A stretch of DNA of 40,674 nucleotides from Clostridium puniceum (GTDB lineage Bacteria; Bacillota; Clostridia; Clostridiales; Clostridiaceae). Position 1 is the first letter of the stretch. The number at the start of each line of letters is the position of its first letter. The notes below the pieces were generated by a model. The model worked only from the letters and a program-made list of their open reading frames with translations, did not search any database and was not told the origin of the DNA. The DNA lies in the NCBI RefSeq assembly GCF_002006345.1, contig NZ_LZZM01000198.1, positions 1 to 40,674 of the forward strand, in the 5' to 3' direction. Below are positions 1 through 8,153 of the stretch, in pieces. A program made the translations under genes and the position numbers.

Positions 1-110
1 GTGTGCCTTCCAACATTAAGACACCATAGGAATTTCACCTATTCATTCAGATATAAAGTTAGATTGCTATGCAATCCTCTAGTTTTATTGCATATTTCTA
101 TGCAGATTGT

Positions 111-491
111 CTAGAAACAATTCGTACTGTGCGTTTTTCCTGTTCCACAGTTACCGGAAAGAATTACATTCTGACCATCTTTTATGAATTTCAGGCTGCT
201 GAGATGCTTTAGTTTTAGCTGAGCATCAGAGGGTAAATCTTTGATAATATCTTCTAAATATTTTTTATAAAGAAAACTGGCAGTTCTAATTCTGCTTTGA
301 GTTAAATTGTAGTTTCTTATATCACATTCTTTTTGAAGGAGTCCACAGAGAAACTCCTCATAGCTAAGATTGTTAGCATTTGCATCTTCAATTGCTACAT
401 CAATATCACCTTTTATAACGCTAAGCTTCATTGATTCAGCATATGCTTTTATATCTTTAATAATTGAATTATCAGAATCGATAAAAATCAC
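111..491 (-). pseudogene. istB: Truncated IstB-like ATP-binding protein (IS21 helper)
   Basis: IstB is the AAA+ ATPase that helps IstA choose a target site. The 126 residues here match the N-terminal part: a helical domain over about residues 1-105, then a Walker A motif GNCGTGKTH at about 113-121. The frame then ends five codons later (STNCF, stop). Normal IstB proteins are about 240-260 residues long, so Walker B, the sensor motifs and the whole AAA+ core are missing. The DNA beyond the stop does not read as IstB in another frame, which points to a deletion or rearrangement and not a single point change. The start ATG at 491 has only a modest ribosome binding site. Not functional as an ATPase. 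Confidence 0.85.
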
Positions 492-546
492 TTCCTTTAA
501 ATCTTTTGTGTATTATAAGGTGTTTGTGATTAAAATAGCCAACTTT

Positions 547-733
547 TAATGTTTATTTTGAGATATTTTTCTTATTTGTTCATAAAGATCTTGTTCTGTG
601 TACTCATAAAAATGCCCATTTTCATCCGGTTCCGGCTCTTTGCCGAACTTTTCGAGTATTTCATTTTCAAGCTCATCAGATATTCTCCAAAAATTTTTTC
701 TTAAAATGTTTATATCTTTTTTGTAATAATCAT
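547..733 (-). pseudogene. Small IS21 middle ORF with a frameshift
   Basis: Between istA and istB an acidic protein of about 62 residues can be read (KDINILRKNFWRI near the start, ending QIRKISQNKH). Its only good start, the ATG at 733 behind AAGGAG, is in the wrong frame: that frame stops after seven codons. The two frames meet at a run of six A (ACA AAA AAG on the coding strand); a seventh A would restore one open frame. The junction A-AAA-AAG is also a classic -1 slippery heptamer, so programmed slippage cannot be excluded, but a homopolymer deletion in a dying element is the simpler reading. The function of this small protein is unknown to me. Confidence 0.6.
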
Positions 734-758
734 GTTTTCTCCTTATTAAAAATAATTT

Positions 759-2303
759 TTATATGTTTAAAAGATTATTAAATTCGTTGAGCATATTAAC
801 AGAGTTATTTATAATTTCATCTGTATGATCCTCAAGATATATGATTTTAGGATCATCTTTTCTAGCACAGATAAATTCAATTTTATCAATGCTGATATTA
901 GTTGGACATACTTTCTGTAGGTTTTTGATAGCATTATTAATAGCTGTAAGCCCATAAGCACCAACTAATTCAATTAATTTTACAAAATCACGTTCATTAT
1001 TATTAAAATATTTAGAATAAATTTCTTTTAAAATACTGTCCATCTGCTTAAATGCTGTACTATTAACCAGTGCTTTTGGTTTTCTAAAAAGGGTTTTAGC
1101 ATAGTGCATAATATCTATGTTCCATAAATTGAGACCATAAACTTTATCGTGTCTAGCTATCTCTACTTCATTGTAAAATACTAGGATTTTAGTAGTATAT
1201 ACCTTACACCGTACCATTGTACCAACATAATCATCAGGTACTGAGTAATAGCGGGAATCAACCATAATAGTAGAGTATTTATTTACTCTTAGGTCCGCAA
1301 GCGTAGCTGTTTCATATAAAGGCATATTAGGTAATAAGTACTCTCGTTCTTCTTCTAATAATTCAAACGGTGACTTATTAGAATTTGATAAAGTTCTTGA
1401 ATTTAATTTATTTAACATTTCATCAAGGTGAGCATTAGCCTCATTTAATGAGGTGAATATGCATTCGCCCGAAAATGCTTTTCTTCTTATTAATTCAACA
1501 CTTCTTTCAACATGACCCTTTTCATTACCACTATAAGCATTGCAAAACCTAAATCTAAATTTGTAGTATATAGATAATTTCAAAAGTGCTTCAGTCGGCT
1601 CTTTCTCTGTATGACCTACAAATTTTCCTACAGCAACTCTAGTATTGTCATATACAACAGTCCTATGATTACCTTTAATTTGTTTAAAGAAAGCGGCATG
1701 AGCTTCTAAGAAGCATCCGGTATTCTGTTTCGGAAATAATCTAGCCCCTCTGTAATTGCTATAAGCTGCTGTAAATACTGCCATCTGAAATTCTTTTATA
1801 CAACCATCACTCATTTTTAATTTAACTACTCCAAAATCAAATTCAACTACATCGCCTGGAGAATATTCCTGGCGTATATACGCCTCACGTTTTTTTCGTT
1901 CAATGCTATTGACAGCGTTTACTACTGATGGATAACTAACATTAAAACCTTCGTCTATTAAAGATTCATACATATCTATTTTCTTTTTTTGTTGTTTAGA
2001 TAAGCCTGTTAAACGCTTCTGCTCATTTTCTTTCAGAAACTGAGAGATTCTTTCTATAACATCATCTGTTAAAGCTCTTTTACTTCGTGACGATGAACTA
2101 TATTTAGGTTTTGATGTTATATCATCAATAATATTAGCTTTTCCTACTTCGCCTAAGTTTTCAGTCACGTTTACTAGCTTATCTTCATAGTCTTTTATGT
2201 ACTTTCGAATGGTTTCTCTACAAATTCCTGTTTCTTTACTTATTTGTCTTTGTGATTTCCCCTCTCTAATATATTTCAAAATAACATCTTGCTTTTTATT
2301 CAA
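759..2303 (-). CDS. istA: IstA-type transposase of an IS21-family element
   Basis: Catalyses cutting and joining of the element ends. Counting from the TTG start used here, an N-terminal helix-turn-helix covers about residues 5-40 (GKSQRQISKETGICRETIRK). The retroviral-type integrase core follows, with the likely DDE triad at D156 (EFDFG), D219 (VVYDNTR) and E266 (NEKGHVERS). A beta-rich C-terminal domain contains the typical YYSVP segment. The length of about 514 residues is normal. I prefer the TTG at 2303 because GGAAGG lies 8 bases upstream; an in-frame GTG at 2321 would add six residues but has no spaced ribosome binding site. The protein looks intact, but its partner IstB is truncated. 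Confidence 0.9.
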   Translation of the reverse strand: MNKKQDVILKYIREGKSQRQISKETGICRETIRKYIKDYEDKLVNVTENLGEVGKANIIDDITSKPKYSSSSRSKRALTDDVIERISQFLKENEQKRLTGLSKQQKKKIDMYESLIDEGFNVSYPSVVNAVNSIERKKREAYIRQEYSPGDVVEFDFGVVKLKMSDGCIKEFQMAVFTAAYSNYRGARLFPKQNTGCFLEAHAAFFKQIKGNHRTVVYDNTRVAVGKFVGHTEKEPTEALLKLSIYYKFRFRFCNAYSGNEKGHVERSVELIRRKAFSGECIFTSLNEANAHLDEMLNKLNSRTLSNSNKSPFELLEEEREYLLPNMPLYETATLADLRVNKYSTIMVDSRYYSVPDDYVGTMVRCKVYTTKILVFYNEVEIARHDKVYGLNLWNIDIMHYAKTLFRKPKALVNSTAFKQMDSILKEIYSKYFNNNERDFVKLIELVGAYGLTAINNAIKNLQKVCPTNISIDKIEFICARKDDPKIIYLEDHTDEIINNSVNMLNEFNNLLNI

Positions 2304-2439
2304 ATTTATCACCTTCCGCACTTCCTCTTATACCCAATATTATTACCAAATATTATTTGTATAAAAGGTTTGGAAAATACTGGTGAGCAGGTTTTTAATT
2401 ATTATTTGGTACATTTATAGTTTATACAATACACCATAT

Positions 2440-3253
2440 TTGATTATGGATATAGCTGGTGATAAGAGCGTATCCAAATCATCAGGATTTCATGTGATGC
2501 ACTGACATGAAGATTTTCAGTTTATTTATGTTGTTTCTGGAAGCATTTATATACACACTCTATTTCAAATCGAAACAGTCTGTAAGGGGCAGGCAATTTT
2601 CATTAATAAAAATGTTGTTCATAAAGCACAGGGCTCAGACGATTGCCATATAAAAGTATCCTGTTTTCAGAACATTTGATTGAGTTTTATCCAGAAGGAC
2701 CTGCAAAGAGATTTGTTACTGCATTAGCTGAAAACAGTCAGTTAATCACTTAATTGTTTTCTGATTTGAATGAATGGCATAAGAATGTTTTAGGGTTACT
2801 TCGAAGTCTGATTGAATTAGAGAATATGGATACTCTTGTTTATGAATATGAAGTTCTGGTATTGATTTCAAGAATATGGTTGGAAATCATCCTCAATATT
2901 CAGGTACCGATAGAGAATCCCGAAACAGAAACATCGACACGAATGTAAAAAATTTTGAAATATATTGAACAGCATTATGGAGATTGTCGTTGGAAAATCT
3001 GATCCAAAGTGCAAGTGTCAGCAAATCAGAGTGTTTGCGTTGTTTTAAGCAGATGTTGCAGACCACACCTTATAAATATCTTATGGAGTATCGCATGCAA
3101 AAGTCAGTGATTCTTTTATAGGAAACAAATTTGCCAATCGGGTATATTGCGGACAAGGCAGGGTTTCATCAAGTTAGTCATTTGGGAAAGTGTTTTAAAG
3201 AAAAAATGGGATGCTCACCGAAAGAGTATCGAAAAAAAAGTAATTCTTATTAG
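2440..3253 (+). pseudogene. Ruined AraC-family transcriptional regulator
   Basis: Reading across frames gives a recognisable AraC-type protein. An N-terminal cupin-like part has HEDFQFIYVVSGSIYIHT followed by GQAIFINKNVVHKAQ. The C-terminal double helix-turn-helix is in the last 260 bases (SASVSKSECLRCFKQML, TPYKYLMEYRMQKS, NLPIGYIADKAGF, KEKMGCSPKEYRKK). Many lesions are visible: a TGA after VMH near 2505, another after QNI near 2678, frame changes between 2700 and 2960, and a TAG inside the first HTH linker near 3118. The longest open piece, 2754-2948, is only a fragment of the linker. The DNA is less A+T-rich than its surroundings, which suggests arrival from another Firmicute. The target is unknown. 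Confidence 0.85.
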
Positions 3254-3290
3254 CAACAAAATATTTTTTGTTCAATTGTATATAGAAATT

Positions 3291-3315
3291 GCCCTATCAG
3301 TTATGCTAATAGGGC
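3291..3315. terminator. Short hairpin after the AraC remnant
   Basis: A perfect 7-bp stem (GCCCTAT at 3291-3297, ATAGGGC at 3309-3315) with an 11-base loop sits between two converging dead genes. No T run follows on either side, so it is only a weak terminator candidate. Confidence 0.3.
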
Positions 3316-3561
3316 GATAGAATATCCAAAGTGTCTATTGCTGTAATATACTCCTGCATTTCGTTGTCAAGATGTAATCAATCTGGCATATTCAATAGGA
3401 TCGTCTATTGCTAAGGCAATTTAATGCACACTGAGATCCAGGAGTAGTTATAAGGTTTTCTTCGGCTTTTAAGCAATCTATTCGTAGTATATAATTATCG
3501 TATGCAGTGATATCTATACAGTTGTTGTACATATTGTACCAGGCATGTATCAATCTTATCT
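3306..3561 (-). pseudogene. DUF6061-like small protein gene, frameshifted
   Basis: On the minus strand the frames spell, in order, LIHAWYNMYNNCIDITAYDN, YILRIDCLKAEENLITTPGS, then (next frame) LAIDDPIEYARLI, then (third frame) LDNEMQEYITAIDTLDILS. This order of an N-terminal WYNM segment, an (R/T)IDC segment, a P-x-EYA segment and a C-terminal YITA helix is what I remember of short Firmicutes proteins called DUF6061, but I cannot run a profile search. At least two frameshifts break it and no good start codon with a ribosome binding site is left. The role of the family is not known to me. Confidence 0.5.
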
Positions 3562-3932
3562 TATCAGTCCTTTCAAAGAAAATTTAAGAAGCATTTCAAT
3601 CAGTTCTACATGTCTTATATGTTTCGTATTATACTTTGTTATGAGATTTCTTTTCCCTTGATTTTTCCCTTACTATGGTTCGTAATGTCCTTTAGGAAGA
3701 TATAACACAAGGGAAACAATAAGGAAAAAATCACCTGCGATAAAATTAGGAATTTCAAGGGTTAGCGAAGATTTTAATAATAAAATATAACAGCTAATAT
3801 TTTCCTTAAAATAAGTCAAATCTCAATTGTAATTTATTGTGTAATAAATAAAAAAATATTTTTTGTTTTAAATTTACAATATTTTACTATATGATATAAT
3901 TTACCAAGAGATAAATAGTGATTTATAGTATT
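3562..3932. other. Gene-free stretch, no clear content
   Basis: About 370 bases without a convincing ORF on either strand. The minus strand contains an open piece of about 25 codons (YNTKHIRHVELIEMLLKFS) that I cannot assign and that may be another gene remnant. The last 100 bases are extremely A+T-rich and include a plausible -10 (TATAAT at 3895-3900) upstream of the HD-domain pseudogene. Confidence 0.4.
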
Positions 3933-3945
3933 ACTGAGGAGTTTT

Positions 3946-4424
3946 ATGATAGTTTCAGAAATTATAACAAATATGATTGAGTATTCTAAAGGAAATCTTC
4001 ATGACATTAATCATTTTATGAAGGTATATGCTTATACAAAAACAATTGGAGAATGTGAAAAATTAGATAAGAATACACAAACTGTGTTGGAAGTACCAGC
4101 AATTGTTCATGATATTGCCTGTCCTCTTTGTTGAGAAAATACAAATGGTAAGTATCAAGAAGAAGGTGAAATTTTAGTTGCTGAGTTCCTAAGGGATACT
4201 GGATATTCTGAAGGATTTATTAATCGTGTGATTTTTTTAGTTGGTCAGAACCATACTCTTAAAGACATTACTGGATTGGATTATCAGATTTTGGTTGAGG
4301 CAGATTATATTGTGAATGCTGACGAAAGTAATCATTCTAAGGCAAATATCAATAATGCAATAGAAAAAAAATTAAAACATCAACGGGTATTGCTTTATTA
4401 AAATCCATCTATGGTCTTAAGTAA
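3946..4424 (+). pseudogene. HD-domain phosphohydrolase-like gene, interrupted
   Basis: The protein resembles small HD-domain proteins: GNLHDINHFMKVYAY near the start gives the first histidine, and AIVHDIA the HD pair. It starts well (ATG after GAGGAG-like TGAGGAGTTTT) but hits a TGA at 4132-4134, right after CPLC. The same frame goes on past the stop with matching sequence (YQEEGEILVAEFLRDTGYSE, NHTLKDI, ILVEADYIVNADES). A one-base loss in the A run near 4366-4372 then moves the last part (TSTGIALLKSIYGLK) to another frame, ending at 4424. A few codons also seem to be missing just after the stop. So there are at least two independent lesions; the 62-residue N-terminal piece should not be active. 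Confidence 0.85.
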
Positions 4425-4465
4425 ATTCCAATTTAGATGGCGTATTTAGTAAATAGAGGTGAAAA

Positions 4466-4921
4466 ATGTCTTATTCAGATGAAATTAATATACGTATTCA
4501 AAAAGCAAAAAATAAAGCAAAGAAATATATTGAAAAAGAACAGCTTGTATCTTTTATGAATAATACAAAATGGGAAGAATTTAGAAAAGCTATGCTGGAA
4601 GAAATGCCATTTCCACCTCCGTATATACTGAAAACAATATATGAAATTGAAGATGACAGCAAATATTATGCACATTTTAGTTCAGATGTAAACTATTTAG
4701 GTGGATATGACGAAGAAAGTTTTGTATGGTTACAGTACTATTTAATAGAATGGATTAAAGTTAGGCCACGATATTATAAAGTACAAGGAGGCATATTGGC
4801 TTCTAAAAAGATTATACATGATGCTGAAAAAGAATTTATAGAAATACTTAATAAATATTACATAAATTATGAAAAGGATAATGATTTATATGTGATCTAT
4901 GGATATAAAAGAATTGGATAA
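4466..4921 (+). CDS. DUF6678-like hypothetical protein
   Basis: A soluble 151-residue protein with no signal peptide or membrane segment. The pattern SFMNNTKWEEFRKAM near residues 29-43, an aromatic, acidic middle (HFSSDVNYLGGYDEESF), and a C-terminal part with IKVRPRYYKVQGG and LYVIYGYKRIG is what I recall of DUF6678, a family often found among immunity-like or accessory genes; the assignment is from memory. The start ATG follows AGAGGTGAAAA, a good ribosome binding site. It stands alone between a dead HD-domain gene and a cysteine-rich gene. Function unknown; a role as an immunity protein is only a guess from context. Confidence 0.75.
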   Translation: MSYSDEINIRIQKAKNKAKKYIEKEQLVSFMNNTKWEEFRKAMLEEMPFPPPYILKTIYEIEDDSKYYAHFSSDVNYLGGYDEESFVWLQYYLIEWIKVRPRYYKVQGGILASKKIIHDAEKEFIEILNKYYINYEKDNDLYVIYGYKRIG

Positions 4922-5019
4922 ATACTAATTTTATATTTAGCATTTTATAGACATTATTTAATGAAGTAATTAATCAAAAGGTTTTTAGAAAAATTGAATA
5001 ATGATATTTATGTAAAATT

Positions 5020-5028
5020 TGTTATAAT
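5020..5028 (+). promoter_or_regulatory. Extended -10 promoter
   Basis: TGT-TATAAT (TG at 5020-5021, TATAAT at 5023-5028) fits an extended -10 element. No good -35 is seen 17 bases upstream. It lies 55 bases before the ATG at 5083, and only 7 bases before an upstream in-frame ATG, which argues for the 5083 start. Confidence 0.5.
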
Positions 5029-5082
5029 TAACAGATGATAATAAATTGTGAAGAATTATTTTTGTTAAGAGAGGAACTAGCC

Positions 5083-5595
5083 ATGATTAAAGAAAGCGAT
5101 TTTATAAAAAATAATGATGAAAGCGATAGCAATTATACATGTTATAATTTAACTACAAGTATAAGAATATTTAATCATTTAATCGCTGATGAGAATTTAG
5201 AAGAAGTCTACATATATGTTTCTGGTAATGGTGAACTAACTGCGATAATTAATTATATAATACATTACATAGACTGGTTTAGTTCTTGTGAAAATGTATT
5301 AAAGTCATATTATGAAAATAAACTTAATATAAAATATTTACAGAAATCTCTTCCATCAAATATTAATTTAGAATGTTGTCAATCCTGTAGACATGGTAAC
5401 TTTTGTCCATACGGTGATAGTGATAATGAAATTTTTTGTTTTAAGGATATTGTGATTAACAGCAAACATGATGTGTGTGAGTATTTTTCAAATAATTCTA
5501 CATTTATTAACGAAAGAAGTAGGAAGTTACTTGATTTCTGTACGGAATATAAGCTTATTTTGCATGATAAATACTATACTTATAATGACTGGTAA
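5083..5595 (+). CDS. Cysteine-rich hypothetical protein, probably altered at its 3' end
   Basis: I do not recognise the family with certainty. The 170-residue protein is soluble and acidic. Its C-terminal half has a compact cysteine cluster (CCQSCRHGNFCPYGDSDNE, then FCFKD and DVCEYF) that could bind a metal ion. I chose ATG 5083 because AAGAGAGG lies about 8 bases upstream; the in-frame ATG at 5035 has no ribosome binding site and lies 7 bases behind a strong -10. The last codon (TGG) and the stop TAA fall inside a 51-bp copy of the deformylase gene that starts at 5589, so the natural C-terminus was probably replaced when that copy arrived. Confidence 0.7.
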   Translation: MIKESDFIKNNDESDSNYTCYNLTTSIRIFNHLIADENLEEVYIYVSGNGELTAIINYIIHYIDWFSSCENVLKSYYENKLNIKYLQKSLPSNINLECCQSCRHGNFCPYGDSDNEIFCFKDIVINSKHDVCEYFSNNSTFINERSRKLLDFCTEYKLILHDKYYTYNDW

Positions 5596-5639
5596 TATGA
5601 TTGGAGTAAAAAAGCGTATATTGGTATTTACTGTAGGCA
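5589..5639 (+). repeat. 51-bp direct repeat, left copy (def fragment)
   Basis: These 51 bases are identical to 7809-7859 inside the peptide deformylase gene, where they encode LAGNMIGVKKRILVFTVG. Here they overlap the last codon and stop of the cysteine-rich gene and then run into unrelated DNA. There is no ATG or motif to make a second deformylase, so this is an orphan fragment. Confidence 0.95.
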
Positions 5640-6005
5640 ACTCAACAGAAGCATATTTTTAAAAATAATACAGATGTTACAAAAGAGGTCATTAAAGGAT
5701 GCTTATTTTCACCAGAATCAAATGGATTAGATGTAATAAAAATGCGAAACATTATATGATATATCAGTATATATTGAGTTAGAAGGTGATAATATTATGA
5801 AAATTATTGAGATTTGGAATAAAATAATTGAAGAATGGAATGGAACATTTATAATTGCAGAGACAAAGGAATTATTTTATGGGTTTTCATGGGAAACAAC
5901 TGCATAGATGAGGATGCAGTTTTAGTTCAAATCTTTATAAAGCAAGAAGCAAAGTAAAATTTAATTATTACTGTTAAAAGATTAAAATTATTATTCGATA
6001 TTATT
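5640..6005 (+). pseudogene. Two unidentified gene remnants
   Basis: No intact gene lies here. One open piece (about 5652-5759; KNNTDVTKEVIKGCLFSPES) looks like a C-terminal protein end without a start. A second begins with an ATG at 5797 behind GAAGGTGATA (MKIIEIWNKIIEEWNGTFII), runs 36 codons to a TAG at 5905, and seems to go on in another frame (NNCIDEDAVLVQIFIKQEAK) to a TAA at 5957, as if frameshifted near 5890. I cannot name either family. The density of broken pieces matches the rest of 2.4-7.6 kb. Confidence 0.4.
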
Positions 6006-6023
6006 ATAAGCGAGGAATAAAAG

Positions 6024-6587
6024 ATGAAATATGAAAATAAAGATCAAGAATTAGGTAAGTTTATAAGCTTAATATTAAGGCATAATCCTAAAACAATTAA
6101 TATTACACTTGATGAGTATGGATGGGCTAATGTTGATGAATTAATAAAAGGAATTAATAGAGTAGGAAAGTACATTGATTTTAATACTCTTGAACGCATA
6201 GTTAATGAGAATAATAAACAAAGATATAGTTTTAGTAACAATAAAACAAAAATAAGAGCTAATCAGGGACATTCTATCAAAGTAGATATTGAATTAGAAG
6301 AAAAGCTTCCACTACAATATCTTTATCATGGTACAGCTAAAAGATTCATAGATAGTATTATGTATATAGGAATCCAAAAACAAAGCAGACTGCATGTACA
6401 TTTATCAGCAGATTTTAGTACTGCCTATTCAGTAGGTAAGCGTCATGGGAAACCTATAGTTCTAAAAATCGATTCAATGGCAATGTTTAAAGAGGGGTAT
6501 AAATTCTATATTTCAAAAAACATGGTTTGGCTGACGGATTTCGTTCCAGCAAAATATATTTATATTGAAGGTGATAAAAATGCGTAA
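6024..6587 (+). CDS. kptA: RNA 2'-phosphotransferase (Tpt1/KptA family)
   Basis: Family members move an internal RNA 2'-phosphate to NAD+, giving ADP-ribose 1'',2''-cyclic phosphate and nicotinamide; this finishes tRNA splicing in eukaryotes, while the bacterial substrate is unclear. The 187 residues span both lobes. The N-terminal winged-helix part has R19-H20 in LILRHNP. The ADP-ribosyltransferase-like lobe has RYSF (R67), IRANQGHS (R78), LYHGT (H102), HVHLS (H124, H126) and GKRHG (R140). These agree with the catalytic Arg-His-Arg-Arg set known for the family. The start has GAGGAATAAAAG in front. The next gene begins inside its last codons, so the two are probably translated together. It looks intact and functional. 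Confidence 0.93.
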   Translation: MKYENKDQELGKFISLILRHNPKTINITLDEYGWANVDELIKGINRVGKYIDFNTLERIVNENNKQRYSFSNNKTKIRANQGHSIKVDIELEEKLPLQYLYHGTAKRFIDSIMYIGIQKQSRLHVHLSADFSTAYSVGKRHGKPIVLKIDSMAMFKEGYKFYISKNMVWLTDFVPAKYIYIEGDKNA

Positions 6588-7128
6588 TATATTTTTTCAT
6601 GAAGATGACTACTGTCAAATAGAGATTCTTCCAAAAGAAAATTATAATTATTGTATTGCTCAATGTAGCAATATTGAAGATTTTGCAAATAATCATATGG
6701 ATGCAGATGGATGTGGATATACAGACATTTACATTAGGAATAATAATCAAATTCCGTTATCAACTTTAAATTTGTCGAAGGACTACTTAAAGAAATGTAT
6801 GGAGAACATATTGCCAAAGTTTGATAGAGTAGAAACGGGATATAGCAGTTATCGTATTGAAGCTAAAAATACTTGTGCATATGGATTTAATGAAAATATT
6901 ACTGTATTCTTCGATTATGATGAAAATGATATAATACAGAATATTTGGCTAACACTTGATATATATGAAAAAAATGATATTACAAATACTGAAAAGTTAT
7001 TACATAAGTTGTCTGAAACTTTGGAGCTACTGCTGGTAGATTGGGGGTGGAGTGAAGCATATCTTTTGACAGAGACTGAACCTATAGTTCAATATTTAAG
7101 AAGACGTGAAAATATATTTAATTCGTAA
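6580..7128 (+). CDS. Hypothetical protein translationally coupled to KptA
   Basis: The family is not one I can name. The 182-residue protein is acidic and soluble, starts MRNIFFHEDDYCQIEILPKE, and has YGFNENITVFFDYDEND in the middle and a tryptophan-rich LLVDWGWSEAYLLTETEP near the end. I chose ATG 6580, which overlaps the kptA stop by 8 bases and has GAAGGTGATAAAA in front; an in-frame upstream start at 6565 would have no site of its own. Such overlap usually means coupled translation, so a functional link with KptA is likely but not proven. It may be an immunity-type protein, judging only by its neighbourhood of small accessory genes. Confidence 0.75.
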   Translation: MRNIFFHEDDYCQIEILPKENYNYCIAQCSNIEDFANNHMDADGCGYTDIYIRNNNQIPLSTLNLSKDYLKKCMENILPKFDRVETGYSSYRIEAKNTCAYGFNENITVFFDYDENDIIQNIWLTLDIYEKNDITNTEKLLHKLSETLELLLVDWGWSEAYLLTETEPIVQYLRRRENIFNS

Positions 7129-7180
7129 TTTGAAAAGCTGAATAAATAGTAATTTATATATGAGTTGGAGGTGATAACTT

Positions 7181-7393
7181 ATGAAGAATTTAGTTAGGCT
7201 AAGTGAATATAGTATACTTGGTGTTAATCATTTAATTGACTTAAAAAGTGCTATTGTTGGTAAAGATATTATTTGCACGGATTCGTTAGGCTCTGACATA
7301 TTAAAAGATTTCTGTGAATACCAAGTTACATTTGAAATAATGGAGAATGCAAATGAAAATGCAATATTAAATCCTTGTCCTCCTTTTTTATAG
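7181..7393 (+). CDS. Short hypothetical protein, possibly a truncated gene
   Basis: A 70-residue ORF with a strong ribosome binding site (GGAGGTGATAACTT) directly before its ATG, so it is probably translated. The sequence (LVRLSEYSILGVNHLIDLKS, then VTFEIMENANENAILNPCPPFL) matches nothing I know and ends abruptly. The 280 bases that follow, up to the deformylase gene, hold no convincing ORF, so this may be the front part of a longer lost gene. Confidence 0.45.
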   Translation: MKNLVRLSEYSILGVNHLIDLKSAIVGKDIICTDSLGSDILKDFCEYQVTFEIMENANENAILNPCPPFL

Positions 7394-7675
7394 AGGAGAA
7401 AAATTTCTAAGAATGTAATAAAAAGTAAGTATTTTATTGGATATTCTTTCAAAAAATATTTATTAGAGATACAACAAGCAATAATAATATAAGTATGTTA
7501 AGCTAAACAAATTAAAACTTGTACAAATACATAATTCTAATATTAATGGAATAATGAACACTTCTGTAAAAGCTATAATATTTTCAAGTGAAAAAGACAC
7601 AAGGTTAGGGCATATAATATATTTTAAAATCAAATCTTATTTTTATAAAAATATAATTGAAAAAGAGGTTAGATT

Positions 7676-8086
7676 ATGATAAAACCAATTGTAAAAGATA
7701 TATTGTTTTTAGGACAAAAATCAGAGGAGGCAACTAAAAATGATATGGTAGTAATTGATGATTTAATAGATACATTAAGCGCAAACTTAGAGCATTGTGT
7801 TGGGTTGGCTGGTAATATGATTGGAGTAAAAAAGCGTATATTGGTATTTACTGTAGGCAGCTTTATTGTGCCTATGATTAATCCAGTTATATTAAAGAAG
7901 GAAAGACTTTATGAAACAGAAGAGAGTTGTTTATCTTTAATTGGCATTAGAAAAACAAAGAGATATGAAAAGATAGAGGTGGAGTATCTTGATAGAAATT
8001 TTAAGAAGCAAAAGCAAGTATTTACTGGATTTACAGCACAAATAATTCAACATGAAATGGATCATTTTGAAGGAATAATAATCTAA
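7676..8086 (+). CDS. def: Peptide deformylase, short clostridial type
   Basis: Removes the formyl group from the N-terminal methionine of new proteins using a bound metal ion. All three motifs are present in altered form: motif 1 CVGLAGNMIG at 41-50 (usual GxGLAAxQ), motif 2 EESCLSL with the metal ligand C85 (usual EGCLS), and motif 3 QHEMDHFEG with H126, E127 and H130. The length of 136 residues is short for the family (about 150-190) but typical of a compact clostridial group. The start has an AAAGAGGTTAG ribosome binding site. As a main deformylase normally sits beside fmt or priA, this is probably an accessory copy. A 51-bp piece of it is repeated at 5589-5639. Confidence 0.88.
   Translation: MIKPIVKDILFLGQKSEEATKNDMVVIDDLIDTLSANLEHCVGLAGNMIGVKKRILVFTVGSFIVPMINPVILKKERLYETEESCLSLIGIRKTKRYEKIEVEYLDRNFKKQKQVFTGFTAQIIQHEMDHFEGIII
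7809..7859 (+). repeat. 51-bp direct repeat, right copy (within def)
   Basis: Identical to 5589-5639. This copy lies in frame inside def, around motif 1, and is therefore the source copy. The two copies bracket a 2.17-kb block with kptA and its neighbours. Confidence 0.95.
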
Positions 8087-8105
8087 ATTGAGATGTACAT
8101 AAAAA

Positions 8106-8139
8106 ACAGAAGGAAAGTATTATCCCTTCTGTTTTTTTA
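8106..8139. terminator. Bidirectional terminator between def and dapB
   Basis: ACAGAAGG (8106-8113) pairs with CCTTCTGT (8125-8132), with an A run on the left and a T run on the right, so it can end transcription of def (+) and of the dap operon (-). Confidence 0.85.
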
Positions 8140-8153
8140 TAGGTTTAAATATA

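Larger units (their letters stand above)
1..2400 (-). mobile_element. IS21-family element, decayed
   Basis: The block reads istA, a small middle ORF, then istB on the minus strand, the usual gene order of IS21-family elements. IstA is whole. The middle ORF is out of frame with its start, and istB stops just past its P-loop, so the element should not move by itself. The last 110 bases of the left edge are not recognisable as istB sequence, so the distal end of the element is either deleted or outside the window. I could not define terminal inverted repeats because one end is missing, and the right limit (about 2400) is a guess. Confidence 0.75.

Noticed and set aside
5468..5662. Plus-strand 64-codon ORF containing the deformylase fragment
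   Set aside because: It joins the out-of-frame end of the cysteine-rich gene with the 51-bp def copy; no start site or independent domain.
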